Assembly: GCA_039630235.1 (NCBI GenBank)
Contig: JBCNVI010000011.1
Location: 1-44,906 of the forward strand
DNA: 44,906 bases
Reading direction: 5' to 3'
DNA from: Candidatus Hydrothermales bacterium
GTDB lineage: Bacteria > Hydrothermota > Hydrothermia > Hydrothermales > JAJRUZ01
Numbering within the stretch: the stretch's first letter is position 1; each line of letters starts with the position of its first letter. Below, one piece after another: positions 1-9,233 of this stretch. The position numbers and the translations under genes were made by a program. The notes beneath the pieces were generated by a model. It had not been told where the DNA came from. It did no database searches and saw only the letters and a list, made by a program, of their open reading frames with translations.

Positions 1-373
1 TAGAGATGTCCCTAAAGTGACAAGATCTACTTTTTATTATCTACTATTGCAGGAATTACAAGACATTTGAAAGTTTGCCTATGCTTATAAATCTCCCAAA
101 AGTTATAGCATAAAAGATTTTATAGGAATTTATTGATGTTTTTGAAAAATTCCTGTGGACTAAAGAATCCACAAAGCGATACTTTGTATAGAAAAATTCA
201 TTAGAGCCTAAAAGAGCATCCCGTAGAATTGTGCCCAAAAATCTTATTGAAATAGGAAAATTTAGCTTCGGTTAATCAATCATCAGCCTAAAGCGCTACA
301 GAATTACACAAAATATTGACTTCCACTTGTTTTATACAATATTTTTATATCATAGCAAAAGTTAAATTTTTAA
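1..373. other. Left-edge non-coding stretch
   Basis: No convincing gene is visible. A 60-codon minus-strand frame (56-238) exists but has no recognisable motif and no good ribosome-binding site, so I do not call it. The last 50 bases are very AT-rich and presumably contain the promoter of the MNT/HEPN pair, but I cannot pick a clear -35/-10 pair. Confidence 0.5.
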
Positions 374-885
374 ATGAGACCAAAGCTCTACTTTTTAAGG
401 GAGCCATACAGAAGCATAATTAAAGAAATTTTCAAAGATGTAAAAAATTTTTACGGAGAAAATCTCCTAGGCTTTGTTGTCTTTGGCTCAGTCGCTAAAA
501 ATAAAACTAATCCCTTCTCTGATATCGACCTTCTTATAATCTCCGAAAATCTACCAAAGGGAAGAACAAAAAGAATTTTAGATTTCATAAAAAACATAGA
601 AAGACCTTTAAAAGAAAAATTAAAAAAACTAAGAGAAAAGAACTATTTTATTGAAATTTCTCACTGATAAAAAAACCTAACGAAGTAGAATACGGTGGCT
701 TTATATATCTTGACATGATTAAAGATTCTGTAATTCTGTTTGATAAGAACATATTTTTTGAAAATTATTCAGAAAAATTATGCAATAAACTAAAAGAGTA
801 TGGCGCCAAAAAAATATACAAAAAGGGCGGATATTACTGGATTATAAAAGAAGATGTAGACGTAAAGAGCGGCGTAAAAATATGA
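374..885 (+). pseudogene. MNT-type nucleotidyltransferase (antitoxin partner), frameshifted
   Basis: The first frame (374-667) is a minimal nucleotidyltransferase: the signature GSVAKNKTNPFSDIDLL (about residues 37-53) keeps the GS motif and both Asp of the DxD metal site. The remaining C-terminal part (starting LIKKPNEVEYGGFIYL) follows in another frame and ends at 885. One missing base, probably a C near 662 (reading ISPLIKKP), would join the two parts into a protein of about 170 residues. The stop overlaps the ATG of the HEPN gene (ATGA). In MNT/HEPN modules the MNT protein typically neutralises the HEPN toxin by nucleotide transfer; that role is inferred here. The break falls after the catalytic core, so a truncated active enzyme is possible. 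Confidence 0.7.
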
Positions 886-1286
886 ATAAAAGAGAACTTG
901 CCCTTGAATATTTAAACAGATGCAAAAAAAGACTTGAGGCACTAAAATTTTTATATAACGAAAAGAGTTATGCAGATGTCGTAAGAGAAGCACAAGAAAT
1001 TGTTGAATTATGTGGAAAGGGAATACTAAGAAGCGTAGGAATTGATCCACCCAAATGGCATGATGTCGGTGTCTTAGTAATAGAACTTTTAGACAAATAC
1101 CCTAAATTTAGGAAAAAATTTAAAAAATACGCTGAGATCTCTGGATGGCTGAGAAGGGAAGGAGAATTTGCTTTTTATGGAGATATAGATTTTATCCCAT
1201 CTGAAAAATACACAAAAAAAGACGCAAATGAAGCGTTAAAAGGCGCAGAGTTTTCAATAAAACTATTGGAGGAATTTCTAAAATGA
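882..1286 (+). CDS. HEPN domain protein (likely toxin of MNT/HEPN pair)
   Basis: This 134-residue all-helical protein matches the HEPN pattern: an N-terminal helix NKRELALEYLNRCKKRLEAL, then AQEIVELCGKGILRSVGIDP followed by P-K-W-H-D at about residues 59-63. The R...H spacing is longer than the RNase-type RX4-6H motif, so ribonuclease activity is not assured. It overlaps the stop of the MNT gene by 4 bases and its own stop overlaps the next ATG by 4 bases, so the three genes form one translationally coupled unit. It is intact although its partner is frameshifted. Confidence 0.75.
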   Translation: MNKRELALEYLNRCKKRLEALKFLYNEKSYADVVREAQEIVELCGKGILRSVGIDPPKWHDVGVLVIELLDKYPKFRKKFKKYAEISGWLRREGEFAFYGDIDFIPSEKYTKKDANEALKGAEFSIKLLEEFLK

Positions 1287-1619
1287 AAATAGAAAAATAC
1301 GAATTTGGAGAAATTATCATTGAAGGAAAAAAATACACAAGGGATTTAATTATATTTAAAGACAGAATAAGTGAAAACTGGTGGAGAAAAGAAGGACACT
1401 CCCTCTACATGGAGGACCTAAAAGAAGTCCTTGAATTTAAACCAGAAATCCTTATAATAGGAAACGGGATACTCAGGAGTTATGAAAGTCCCCAAAGAGA
1501 TAATAAAAGAACTTGAAAAAATCAGAATAAAGGTCATAGTAGAAAATACAAAGGAAGCAGTCAAAATATTCAACGAATATGTTGAGAAAAACAAAAAGTC
1601 GTCTGCGCAGTCCATTTAA
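1283..1619 (+). pseudogene. Mth938-like (DUF498-type) protein, frameshifted
   Basis: The first frame (1283-1516) resembles the Mth938-like fold: IIIEGKKYTRDLIIFKDRI, then WWRKEGHSL and EDLKEVLEFKPEILIIGNG. The family's next motif, GYSGVMKVP, is present but in a shifted frame, followed by KEIIKELEKIRIKVIVENTK and a stop at 1617-1619. One surplus base around 1462-1466 accounts for the break. Full length would be about 112 residues, normal for the family. The function of this family is not well defined. ATGA overlap with the HEPN gene shows it was in the same operon. Confidence 0.65.
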
Positions 1620-1642
1620 CTTGTTAAATAAAAAGGGATAAC

Positions 1643-3511
1643 ATGCTTGACTTAACTAAATTACCACCTTTAATTCCAAGAAAAGTCCTATTCGATGAAC
1701 CTGAAAAATTGTACCCTTATGTTTCACCAGATGGGAAAAAGTTAGCTTATCTTGCACCACACAACGGAGTACTAAACATCTGGGTTAAAACAGTTTTTAA
1801 AGAAGATGATAAACCTTTAACCTCTGAAAAACATCGTGGGATAAGGCACTATTTCTGGTGGTATGATAGCGAAAAAATTCTATACCTACAAGACTTCGAA
1901 GGAGATGAAAATTACCATATCTATGGAGTGGATTTATCAAGTGAGATAATAAGGGATTATACTCCATTTAAAGATGTACAAGCTTACCCCGTAGCATATG
2001 AGCCCGAATTTAAAGACGAGCTACTTGTTGCAATGAATTTGAGAGATAAACGTCTACATGATGTATATAGAGTTAACCTCTTAACAGGTGCAATAAATAT
2101 TGACACAGAAAACCCAGGTGATGTAGGGGGTCTTTCATCCACAGGTGGTTGGCTCGCAGACCATAACTTAAAAGTCAGAGTATGCTTGAGTATGAAAGAT
2201 GATGGTAGCGTAGAGTTAAGGGTAAAGAAAGATAATAAATGGGAAAGCTTCATTCTTTGGTCACCAGAAGATAGCTTTTCGATGCCTATAGGCTTTACCC
2301 CTGATAATAGTAAACTATATGTGATAGACACAAGAGACAGCGATACTTCTCAACTTGTAGAAATTGATATAAATACAGGTGAGAAAAAGGTACTATTTCA
2401 CGATCCCGAATATGATATAACAACTTACACCTCTTTTCTCTTTCATCCTAAAACAAAGAAATTACAGGCAATAGGATATATGAGAGATCGTGTTGAATGG
2501 AGAGTTTTAGACAAGGAAATAGAAAAAGACATAGAATTTCTCACTAGCTTTGGAAGTGGCAACTTCGACATTTTAAGTCGCGACTTAGAAGATAAAATAT
2601 GGACTATTTCTTATGATGCTGATGATGAGCCGTTAAAATATTATCTATATGAAAGAGATAAAAAAGAAATTAGATTTTTATTCAGCGCAAGACCAGAATT
2701 AGAAAAATATAAATTAGCGAAGATGAGGCCATTTAAAATAAGGGCAAGGGACGACTTGACCCTACATGGATATATAACTTTTCCTGTAGGTGTGGAGCCA
2801 AAAAGCTTACCAATGGTTCTTTTACCTCACGGTGGACCCTGGGCAAGAGATACATGGGGCTATGATGGAATTGTTCAACTCCTTGCAAATAGGGGTTATG
2901 TAGTGTTGCAGGTAAATTTTCGTGGCTCAATAGGTTATGGTAAGAGCTTTGTGAATGCAGGAGACAGAGAATGGGGAGGAAAGATGCATGATGATTTAAT
3001 AGATGCAGTTAATTGGGCAATAAATGAAGGCTTTGCAAACCCAAAAAAGATAGCAATCTTCGGAGGTTCCTACGGTGGATATGCAGCACTCGTTGGTGCT
3101 ACATTCACGCCTGATACATTCTGTTGTGCAATCTCAGAATGTGGTGTATCAAATCTTATTACTTTTCTTAAGTCCATACCACCCTATTGGGAACCACTTA
3201 AATCTTTATTTACTAAAAGAATAGGAGATCCTGAGAAAGATGAGGAATTTTTAAAATCTCGTTCCCCTTTATTTAAGATAGATAATTTAAACATTCCCTT
3301 ACTTATAGCACAAGGTGCAAATGATCCAAGGGTCAAAAAAGAAGAGAGTGACCAAATAGTTGAGGCAGCAAAGAAAAGAGGATTAGAGGTAGAATATTTA
3401 CTATTTCCTGATGAGGGTCACGGACTACTAAACCCTCAAAATAGGTTAAAATTCATTGCTACAGTAGAAAAATTTTTAGCAAAATATTTAGGGGGTAGAT
3501 ACGAAGAATAA
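1643..3511 (+). CDS. S9C-family acylaminoacyl-peptidase-like serine peptidase
   Basis: This 622-residue protein has the two-part S9 layout. A beta-propeller (about residues 30-330, with S9-type repeats such as YPYVSPDGKKLAYL) gates the active site. A C-terminal alpha/beta-hydrolase domain begins near residue 365. The nucleophile is in GGSYGGY (about residues 476-482), the acid in QGANDPRV, and the histidine in DEGHGL near residue 593. HGGPWARD is the oxyanion-side motif. It lacks a signal peptide, so it probably trims oligopeptides in the cytoplasm. It stands outside the broken operon upstream and is followed 18 bases later by the GxxExxY gene. Confidence 0.93.
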   Translation: MLDLTKLPPLIPRKVLFDEPEKLYPYVSPDGKKLAYLAPHNGVLNIWVKTVFKEDDKPLTSEKHRGIRHYFWWYDSEKILYLQDFEGDENYHIYGVDLSSEIIRDYTPFKDVQAYPVAYEPEFKDELLVAMNLRDKRLHDVYRVNLLTGAINIDTENPGDVGGLSSTGGWLADHNLKVRVCLSMKDDGSVELRVKKDNKWESFILWSPEDSFSMPIGFTPDNSKLYVIDTRDSDTSQLVEIDINTGEKKVLFHDPEYDITTYTSFLFHPKTKKLQAIGYMRDRVEWRVLDKEIEKDIEFLTSFGSGNFDILSRDLEDKIWTISYDADDEPLKYYLYERDKKEIRFLFSARPELEKYKLAKMRPFKIRARDDLTLHGYITFPVGVEPKSLPMVLLPHGGPWARDTWGYDGIVQLLANRGYVVLQVNFRGSIGYGKSFVNAGDREWGGKMHDDLIDAVNWAINEGFANPKKIAIFGGSYGGYAALVGATFTPDTFCCAISECGVSNLITFLKSIPPYWEPLKSLFTKRIGDPEKDEEFLKSRSPLFKIDNLNIPLLIAQGANDPRVKKEESDQIVEAAKKRGLEVEYLLFPDEGHGLLNPQNRLKFIATVEKFLAKYLGGRYEE

Positions 3512-3529
3512 ATTTAAGGAGGAGGAACT

Positions 3530-4060
3530 ATGGAAGAGTTAAAGCAAAAAATAAAGGAACTGGCTCAAAAGGTCTATAACGAACTTGGACCCTTTGGATT
3601 TATTGAGGAGCTAAAGTACGAAGCTGCACTAGCCTACGAGTTCAGAAAAAACGGATTAAAGTATCTTGAGCAGCTTCAAGTAGACATAATGTATGAGGAT
3701 CAGATAATTAAAGAGGGGAAAGTGGACTTTATAGTGTTTGATGAAAAAGAGGAAAATGGCATTTTAGTAGAGTTAAAGGCAAAAGAGGATATAACCGGTG
3801 AGTTTCTCCATCAACTTTTAAAATACTACGAAGCAATAAAATCCGAAAAAAGTGGTTTTCCGAAATTTATTTCTGAAAAAATAAAGGGAGGTATAATCCT
3901 TAACTGGAGACTAAACAAAGCTATAAAGAACGTACTGCTTGAAGGATTTGAGAAAACAGAGGAAATCCAAATAACACCGAATTTAGAAAAATTTGAAAAA
4001 TATAAGGACGTAATTGAAATAGTTGAAATAGAAGTTCCTGTTGAGAAAAAGAGAAGGTAA
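3530..4060 (+). CDS. GxxExxY family protein (PD-(D/E)XK nuclease-like)
   Basis: The 176-residue protein carries a GxxExxY-type motif variant near the N-terminus (GFIEELKYEAALAYEF) and a PD-(D/E)XK-like core (KVDFIVFDEKEENGILVELK, with the ELK catalytic triad element). The usual downstream HQLLKYYEAI helix is also present. Family members are small predicted nucleases of unsettled role. A strong ribosome-binding site (aaggaggagg) precedes the ATG. The next gene starts inside its last codons, indicating coupling. Confidence 0.75.
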   Translation: MEELKQKIKELAQKVYNELGPFGFIEELKYEAALAYEFRKNGLKYLEQLQVDIMYEDQIIKEGKVDFIVFDEKEENGILVELKAKEDITGEFLHQLLKYYEAIKSEKSGFPKFISEKIKGGIILNWRLNKAIKNVLLEGFEKTEEIQITPNLEKFEKYKDVIEIVEIEVPVEKKRR

Positions 4061-4760
4061 TTTAAAAATAAGAAAAATTTTAAATTCTTATCTTTCTCAG
4101 GTGAAGGGGTTAAAGTGTTATTGTGATAGATGCTTAAATACAGAAAGATGGAAAGGCAACGTCTCTCTAATGATAATAGATGCAGCCTTTACATCAATTG
4201 GTCTTAATTATTTTACAGCAGTAGTTCCAAAGGTGTTAAAATTTAAAGAAGATTTTGTTGATAAAGGAATAGTAAGGGGTTTATGTGATTTAGCGAATTT
4301 TGATTATAAAAAAGCCCTTTACATATGGAGAAATGAAAGATCATGGCATGTTATAAAGGAAATTTCAGGGTACTTATGTGAATTAAAAAATGAAAGAAGA
4401 TTTTCTGAGAAGGAGGCATTGAGAGCGTGGGCCAAAAATGCGGATACTTATAATTTTAAGAAGGATCCCATAGGGAAAATTAAGGGTGTAGGACTTGTGA
4501 CCTTTGAATACTTAAAAATGATGGGAGGTATTGATACAGTTATGCCTGATAAAATTGTGAAAAGAGTTCTTAACAAAATTTTTAAAGAAGGAGGCTTAGA
4601 GGAAGAGGAAGATAATTTAAAGTTTATTGAGAAAGTGAAAAAAGTTAGTAAAGAAACGGGCATAAGATGTATAGAAATGTGCTGGATGACCTGGCTAATC
4701 CAAAAAGAAGGTGATAACTTAAGATTTGAAAAATATAGGAAAATTATGGATTTAATTTAA
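4041..4760 (+). CDS. Helix-hairpin-helix (HhH-GPD-like) protein
   Basis: The 239-residue protein contains a helix-hairpin-helix segment, IGKIKGVGLVTFEYLKMMGG (about residues 147-166), followed by an aspartate in VMPDKIVKRVL. This matches the arrangement in HhH-GPD base-excision proteins, but no iron-sulphur cysteine cluster is visible and the glycosylase assignment is tentative. The N-terminal CYCDRC motif could bind metal. The start is TTG, overlapping the GxxExxY gene by 20 bases; no ATG lies near. It may be a DNA-binding partner of the upstream nuclease-like protein. Confidence 0.55.
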   Translation: MRKREGNLKIRKILNSYLSQVKGLKCYCDRCLNTERWKGNVSLMIIDAAFTSIGLNYFTAVVPKVLKFKEDFVDKGIVRGLCDLANFDYKKALYIWRNERSWHVIKEISGYLCELKNERRFSEKEALRAWAKNADTYNFKKDPIGKIKGVGLVTFEYLKMMGGIDTVMPDKIVKRVLNKIFKEGGLEEEEDNLKFIEKVKKVSKETGIRCIEMCWMTWLIQKEGDNLRFEKYRKIMDLI

Positions 4761-4763
4761 GTA

Positions 4764-5666
4764 ATGAAAATACTTATTACAGGTGGCACAGGCTTTATAG
4801 GTAAAGAGCTTTCTTTAAAACTTTTAGAAGAAGGGCACACTCTTTATATCTTAACAAGAAGTGTTAAGAAGGTTTTTAACAAAAGAATAAAATTTTTAGT
4901 TTGGGATGGTAAAAACATAACCGAGTATCTGGGAGAAATAGATGCAATAGTTAATCTTGCTGGTGAAAACATATTTTCTTTAATTTATAGCGAAAATAAA
5001 AAGAAAAGAATAGTTGAAAGTAGGGTAAATGCTGGAAGAGGAATTATGGAGTATATAAAAAGTAAGGGAGTTAGGCCCAGGGTTTTAATTCAAGCGTCTG
5101 CGACTGGTTATTATGGAAGTTCCTATGAAGTAAAAGATGAGTTTTCGCCGGCTGGAAGTGGCTTTTTAAGTAAGGTATGTGTAGAATGGGAAAAATCAAC
5201 TGAGGAAGCAGAAAATCTTAAGATAAGAAGATGCATAATAAGAATAGGAATTGTCCTTGGTAAAGGTGGATTTCTTTCAAAAGTTTTATCGTTTCCTCAG
5301 ATTCCCTTTTTGTTTTTAATAGGTGAACCTCAAAACTTCATCTCCTTTATTCATATTGATGATCTTATAAACGCAATAATTTTTTTATTAAAAAACGAAA
5401 ATTCGAGGGGAGTTTATAATTTAGTATCTCCCAATCCTGTAAAACTTATTGATTTTTACGAGACTCTTTCAAAAATCCTAAATAAAAGACTTATAAGATT
5501 TCCGAATTTTATTTTTAAAATCCTTATGGGTGAAATGGCCGATGAAATAGTATTTTTTAGTAGTAGAGTGATTCCAAGAAGAATTTTAGAAGAGAATTTT
5601 AAGTTCTTGTATCCAGATTTAGAGGGAGTTCTAAAAGATATTTTATTAAGTTGTAAAAGTGTATGA
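4764..5666 (+). CDS. TIGR01777-type NAD-dependent epimerase
   Basis: This is a short-chain dehydrogenase/epimerase of 300 residues. GGTGFIGKELSLKLLEEGH is the N-terminal Rossmann motif, VNLAGENIFS follows, SATGYYGSSYE contains the active-site tyrosine region, and IRIGIVLGKGG is the usual family core. The C-terminal helical tail matches the DUF1731-type extension of this family (YfcH/SulA-like). The substrate is unknown. It starts 3 bases after the HhH gene and overlaps the next frame by 8 bases. Confidence 0.88.
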   Translation: MKILITGGTGFIGKELSLKLLEEGHTLYILTRSVKKVFNKRIKFLVWDGKNITEYLGEIDAIVNLAGENIFSLIYSENKKKRIVESRVNAGRGIMEYIKSKGVRPRVLIQASATGYYGSSYEVKDEFSPAGSGFLSKVCVEWEKSTEEAENLKIRRCIIRIGIVLGKGGFLSKVLSFPQIPFLFLIGEPQNFISFIHIDDLINAIIFLLKNENSRGVYNLVSPNPVKLIDFYETLSKILNKRLIRFPNFIFKILMGEMADEIVFFSSRVIPRRILEENFKFLYPDLEGVLKDILLSCKSV

Positions 5667-5957
5667 AATAAAAAGGGGTGAGTATGGCTGTAATTTTAAG
5701 GGAGTTTTTTTAATTTTAGGGACTGTGTTTTTAATGGGGTTTGCTGATAAGACTCAGCTTGCAGCAATATGTTTTGCTACAAAATATAATCCGATAACAG
5801 TTTATACTGGTGTAATCTTAGGACTTGCCCTTGCAACCTTGGTATCTTTTACTTTCAGAAAAATCCTTGGTTGTGTGCTTCTTTGTGTATATTTAAAAAC
5901 ATAATAGCCGGAATAATATTCATACTGATCGAACCTTTAACCATCTTTAGTAAATAG
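5659..5957 (+). pseudogene. UPF0016 (GDT1/TMEM165-type) cation transporter half, decayed
   Basis: GVFLILGTVFLMGFADKTQL followed by AAICFATKYNPITVYTGVIL is recognisable as one UPF0016 half. Members are Ca/Mn transporters with the motif E-x-G-D-(K/R)-(T/S). Here the motif reads G-F-A-D-K-T, so both the glutamate and the glycine are lost. The ORF stops at 5904, while the expected last helix (IIAGIIFILIEP) appears in a shifted frame to 5957. Motif loss plus frameshift argue for a dead gene. It overlaps the epimerase end. Confidence 0.65.
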
Positions 5958-6047
5958 GAAGCTTGATTTTTCAAAAAATCAGTTTTTAGGCTTTTTAAAA
6001 TTATTCTAATTTTGATTAAAAATATTGAAAAACTTTAAAATAAAACC

Positions 6048-6863
6048 ATGCAATTAAAAATTATTTTTGGAGATGAGGGGAAAGTATAAATATAAGTAGC
6101 GATTTCAGGAGGTACTTCATATCTTTTATAAAAAAGCTTTTACCAAGAGTAAAAAATTTGAAGAAATTTATTCTGGTAAGAAGGTAAAGCCTTTTACCTT
6201 TTCGGCGTTTCTTGGTGATGAGTTTGAAATTCTTAAAGATACTGAGGATAAAAAAAATAAAAGTTAATCCACCTTTTAATCTTATCTTTTCAACCGGTGA
6301 TACTGAGATATTTTCTCATTTTTACAACGGTGTTCTTCAAATAAAAAAAGAAAATGATGGTTTAAGACTTAGCAAAAGAGTTTTTCCGATAAGAAGAATT
6401 CACTTAAACAAAGATATAAAGATAAAAAGTAGTTGTGCGATTTTTAAAACTGTGGGTATTTATGTGTTGAATAATCCCGAGGAAGATCCAAAGAACTTTG
6501 AAGATTGGTTTATTGTGCCTGAGGAGGAAAATTTAGAAAAGTTTAACAGTGTACTTCAAGAGAGAATGCTTAAAAAGTATAAGTTAATAAAGGGTAAAAG
6601 GGTTAAAACAGATTTGAGATTAACTTCCCTATCACAGATTGAGACTTCTATTTTAATAAGGCAGGGTAAGTTAAGTCCTGCCTTTAAGGATAAAAGTATA
6701 AAAAAAGTTTATATAAGACATTATGGGGGGTTTTTTAAAAGGTTTTAAGGGTGTTTTTATTCTTGAGTCTTCTTCTTGGATGCTTCAGTTTATTTATGAT
6801 TTTGGACTTGGAGTAAGAACAGGTCAAGGTTTTGGTCTTTTGGAACTAATTAGTGAATTATAA
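6048..6863 (+). pseudogene. cas6: cas6 (CRISPR RNA endonuclease), multiple frameshifts
   Basis: Joining frames gives a typical Cas6 of about 270 residues: MQLKIIFGDEGKV, then INISSDFRRYFISFIKK, then KVKPFTFSAFLGDEFEI, then VNPPFNLIFSTGD, and the diagnostic glycine-rich C-terminus FGLGVRTGQGFGLLELI. Four breaks are visible: a missing base near 6086; an A6 tract near 6134 that needs one more A; an A8 tract near 6250 that needs one fewer; and the G6T6 run near 6725 that needs one fewer. Cas6 cuts the pre-crRNA at each repeat. As written the gene cannot make the full protein. Confidence 0.8.
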
Positions 6864-6879
6864 ATAAGAAGGTTTTAAA

Positions 6880-7982
6880 ATGAGAAAGGGAAATTCTATA
6901 ACTTTTTATCCTTCAAGTTGGCTTTATAATGCAGGAGTGATAGGGTTTTTAAAAGTATTAAAAGAAATAAAGGAATCAGATTCAAACAAGAGTTTAAATA
7001 TATATCTAGAAGAACATATAGAAATAAAATTTGATGAGTTAAACAAAGACGAAATTTTTGACGCTTGGGACAAAGTAACTTTTAGAAAATTGAAAATTTC
7101 ATATACACAACAAAAAGAAAAAAAGAGAGGAACTAAACAGTATTATTATGCCAACCAGACTGAAAATAGTATAAAGAAAAAAATAGAAGCAATGTTAGGT
7201 AAAAATGAGTTAAGTGAAGATAATGTAAAAAAAAAGAAGGAAACTTTCCTTTTCTTGCACTATTTGTGGAAATATTTTTTCTTCTACTAAATCGGATGTT
7301 AAAACTCTAAGCCAAGCTTTTAGTAAAATCCTCTTCGGAGCCGAAAAATCCTTTCCAAATACTTACTGGATGCTTAAATCACGTGAAGTTATTTGCCCTA
7401 AATGTGAATTTATTCTTATGTGTCATCATATACCTTTTGTCAAATTGGATAACAAAAAGGAAATATTCGTTAATACACCTATTTTTAAATTAACCTATGA
7501 TTTAAATAATTTTGCAGAAGAAATTCTTAAAGAGCGGAAAGAGAGAGAAATTAAAAAGATTTTGGGATCCACACTTTTTCAATTTGCAGTAAAAAGGAAA
7601 GCTCTGCTTGGCGCATGGACGTTGATGAATATTGAAGTAATCGTTAAAGAAGAAGATACTATCAATTACTTTGATTTACCCTATCATATAACAAGGATTT
7701 TACTCGATCATGAAATCGCAAGTTTAATCGAAAGGATAGGGGAAAAAAGAATTCTCCAGCTAATTATAGAAAGTAAATTCTCTGAACTAGAAAAAGTAAA
7801 TTACCTTGCTCTAAGGGGCATTTTAAAACTTAAAAAACTCAAAGAAATAGAAGAATAACGACCCTTTAGTAAATTATGTAGAAAAATATGATAATCTCGA
7901 GCATCTAAACAAAATCTCTAAAATTTTACCTGAGTTATATGGGAAAGTAACAAAAACTTTAGAAAGGGAGGGAAAAATATGA
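6880..7982 (+). pseudogene. cas8b: cas8 large subunit (Cst1-like CXXC-CXXC type), frameshifted
   Basis: The start ITFYPSSWLYNAGVIGFLKV matches the N-terminus of type I-B Cas8 of the Cst1 kind. A frameshift at an A9 tract (about 7210-7219, one A short) hides the first zinc motif SCTICGN; the next frame contains the second, EVICPKCEF. A further shift near 7858 leads to the last segment (LVNYVEKYDNLEHLNKISKI), which stops at 7980-7982 in a 4-base overlap with the next ATG. Cas8 recognises the PAM and closes Cascade on the target. The total of about 365 residues is shorter than usual because the C-terminal small-subunit part is a separate ORF. Confidence 0.72.
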
Positions 7983-8218
7983 GTAGAAAAAGTATTGATG
8001 CGCTAATTAGAGATTTAAAACGAAGAGGTGAAGAAATCAAGGAACCCAGTGTTGCACAATCCATAGATGATATAGCCTTCCGCCTCATTGAACAGGTCAG
8101 ACTCGGTAATAAAGACAACGTATTCTATATGCTCTTAAGATGCTTTAAGGCAAATGAGGAAAAATTTCCGGAAGAACTTATAGAGGCCTTTAAACCTGAA
8201 AACGAAAAAATATTTTAA
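7979..8218 (+). CDS. Cas11-like small subunit as a separate ORF (putative)
   Basis: This 79-residue helical protein starts at an ATG with a strong upstream GGGAGG and an ATGA overlap with the end of the cas8 frame. Its segment DDIAFRLIEQVRLGNKDNVF followed by YMLLRCFKANEEKFPEELIE resembles the C-terminal helical part of Cst1-type Cas8 proteins. In type I-B that region is also made as a free small subunit (Cas11b) by internal initiation. Here it appears to be encoded on its own. Homology is judged by eye, so it could be just a detached Cas8 tail. The frame is intact in a mostly broken operon. Confidence 0.5.
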   Translation: MSRKSIDALIRDLKRRGEEIKEPSVAQSIDDIAFRLIEQVRLGNKDNVFYMLLRCFKANEEKFPEELIEAFKPENEKIF

Positions 8219-8279
8219 AACCCTTATTTTTTTTCTTTCCTTGCCCCAACTTTAGGTAAAGAAAAAAGAGGTGTAAACA

Positions 8280-9233
8280 ATGAAAAAAGCAATTACTATC
8301 ACAATTATCTTTGAGGCAGACGCTCTAAATAGAGGCGAAAAGATAGCCGGAAATATACCATCAATTAAAAAACTCACAAGAGGATGGGGAGATACCTATT
8401 CATACATATCAAGACCCGCTATGAGACATTATCTCTGGAGCACCTTACATATTACTAATCCTGAAAGATGGAAAGAGGCATCCGTAACTAAAGCAAAAAG
8501 TGAAGGGGGCGACAAGGTAATTCAGTTTGATCTCGAGAGAGGAAATATAAGAGAGTATGCAGAACTTGATGTTTTCGGTTACATGGGAACTAAAGGGGAA
8601 GGTAAGGCAATAACAAGGAAGGCTTGTGTAGGGATTACAAAAGCCGTCTTGCTTGAACCGTGGACTGGAGATATTGCCTTTTACGCAAATCATGATTTAG
8701 TAAGAGGATACATAAAAGAAAATCCCGATAGTAAACTAGAGCCAAATCCTTATACTCCAGAAGAACATAGGTCAATTTATAAAGTTTCTTTTACCGTTGA
8801 TTGTAAGAAAATAGGAGTCGATGAAAGCGGACAAACAATACTCGAGGAGGGAGAGAAAAAAGAAAGGATAAAAGATATTTTAAATGCTATTTACAACGGC
8901 TTATATTACCATTCATCGGGCGAATGTCCGGGTATCGTTCCATTATTCCTTGTTTCAGGAATTCTAAAAGTACCAATTCCCGTGTTTCACTCCTTTGTTG
9001 ATGTAGAATTCTATCACAAAAATCATAGACCAAAATTTAAAATAAGGGAAGATCTATTGAAAAAGAGTCTATTTAATGGATGGATTGAGTTAGAAACGAA
9101 AGATAATAAGTCTAAAAAATTAGTATATTTAGAATCGAGAGAACCAGAAGCACTATCTGAAGAATTCATTCAGGAAAATTCTTTTACAACTAACTGGGAA
9201 GACTTTATAAAAATTTTATTCGATGAGAAGTAA
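8280..9233 (+). CDS. cas7: Cas7 backbone subunit, type I-B (Cst2/DevR family)
   Basis: This is an intact 317-residue Cas7. It opens with the RRM-like strand KKAITITIIFEADALNRGE and has the family signatures AGNIPSIKKLTRGWGDTYSY, RPAMRHYLW and YAELDVFGYMGTKGEGKAIT. Several copies coat the crRNA in Cascade. RBS-like AAAGAGGTG lies upstream. It is the only full-length core cas gene here without a defect, unlike cas6, cas8, cas5 and cas3''. Its last 11 bases overlap the start of a toxin-antitoxin pair rather than cas5 directly. Confidence 0.9.
   Translation: MKKAITITIIFEADALNRGEKIAGNIPSIKKLTRGWGDTYSYISRPAMRHYLWSTLHITNPERWKEASVTKAKSEGGDKVIQFDLERGNIREYAELDVFGYMGTKGEGKAITRKACVGITKAVLLEPWTGDIAFYANHDLVRGYIKENPDSKLEPNPYTPEEHRSIYKVSFTVDCKKIGVDESGQTILEEGEKKERIKDILNAIYNGLYYHSSGECPGIVPLFLVSGILKVPIPVFHSFVDVEFYHKNHRPKFKIREDLLKKSLFNGWIELETKDNKSKKLVYLESREPEALSEEFIQENSFTTNWEDFIKILFDEK

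Noticed and set aside
56-238. Minus-strand 60-codon ORF at the left edge
   Set aside because: No recognisable motif, no good ribosome-binding site, and composition like surrounding non-coding DNA.
4041-4760. Endonuclease III (nth) assignment
   Set aside because: The HhH motif and a following Asp are present, but the iron-sulphur cluster cysteines and overall pattern do not match Nth closely.
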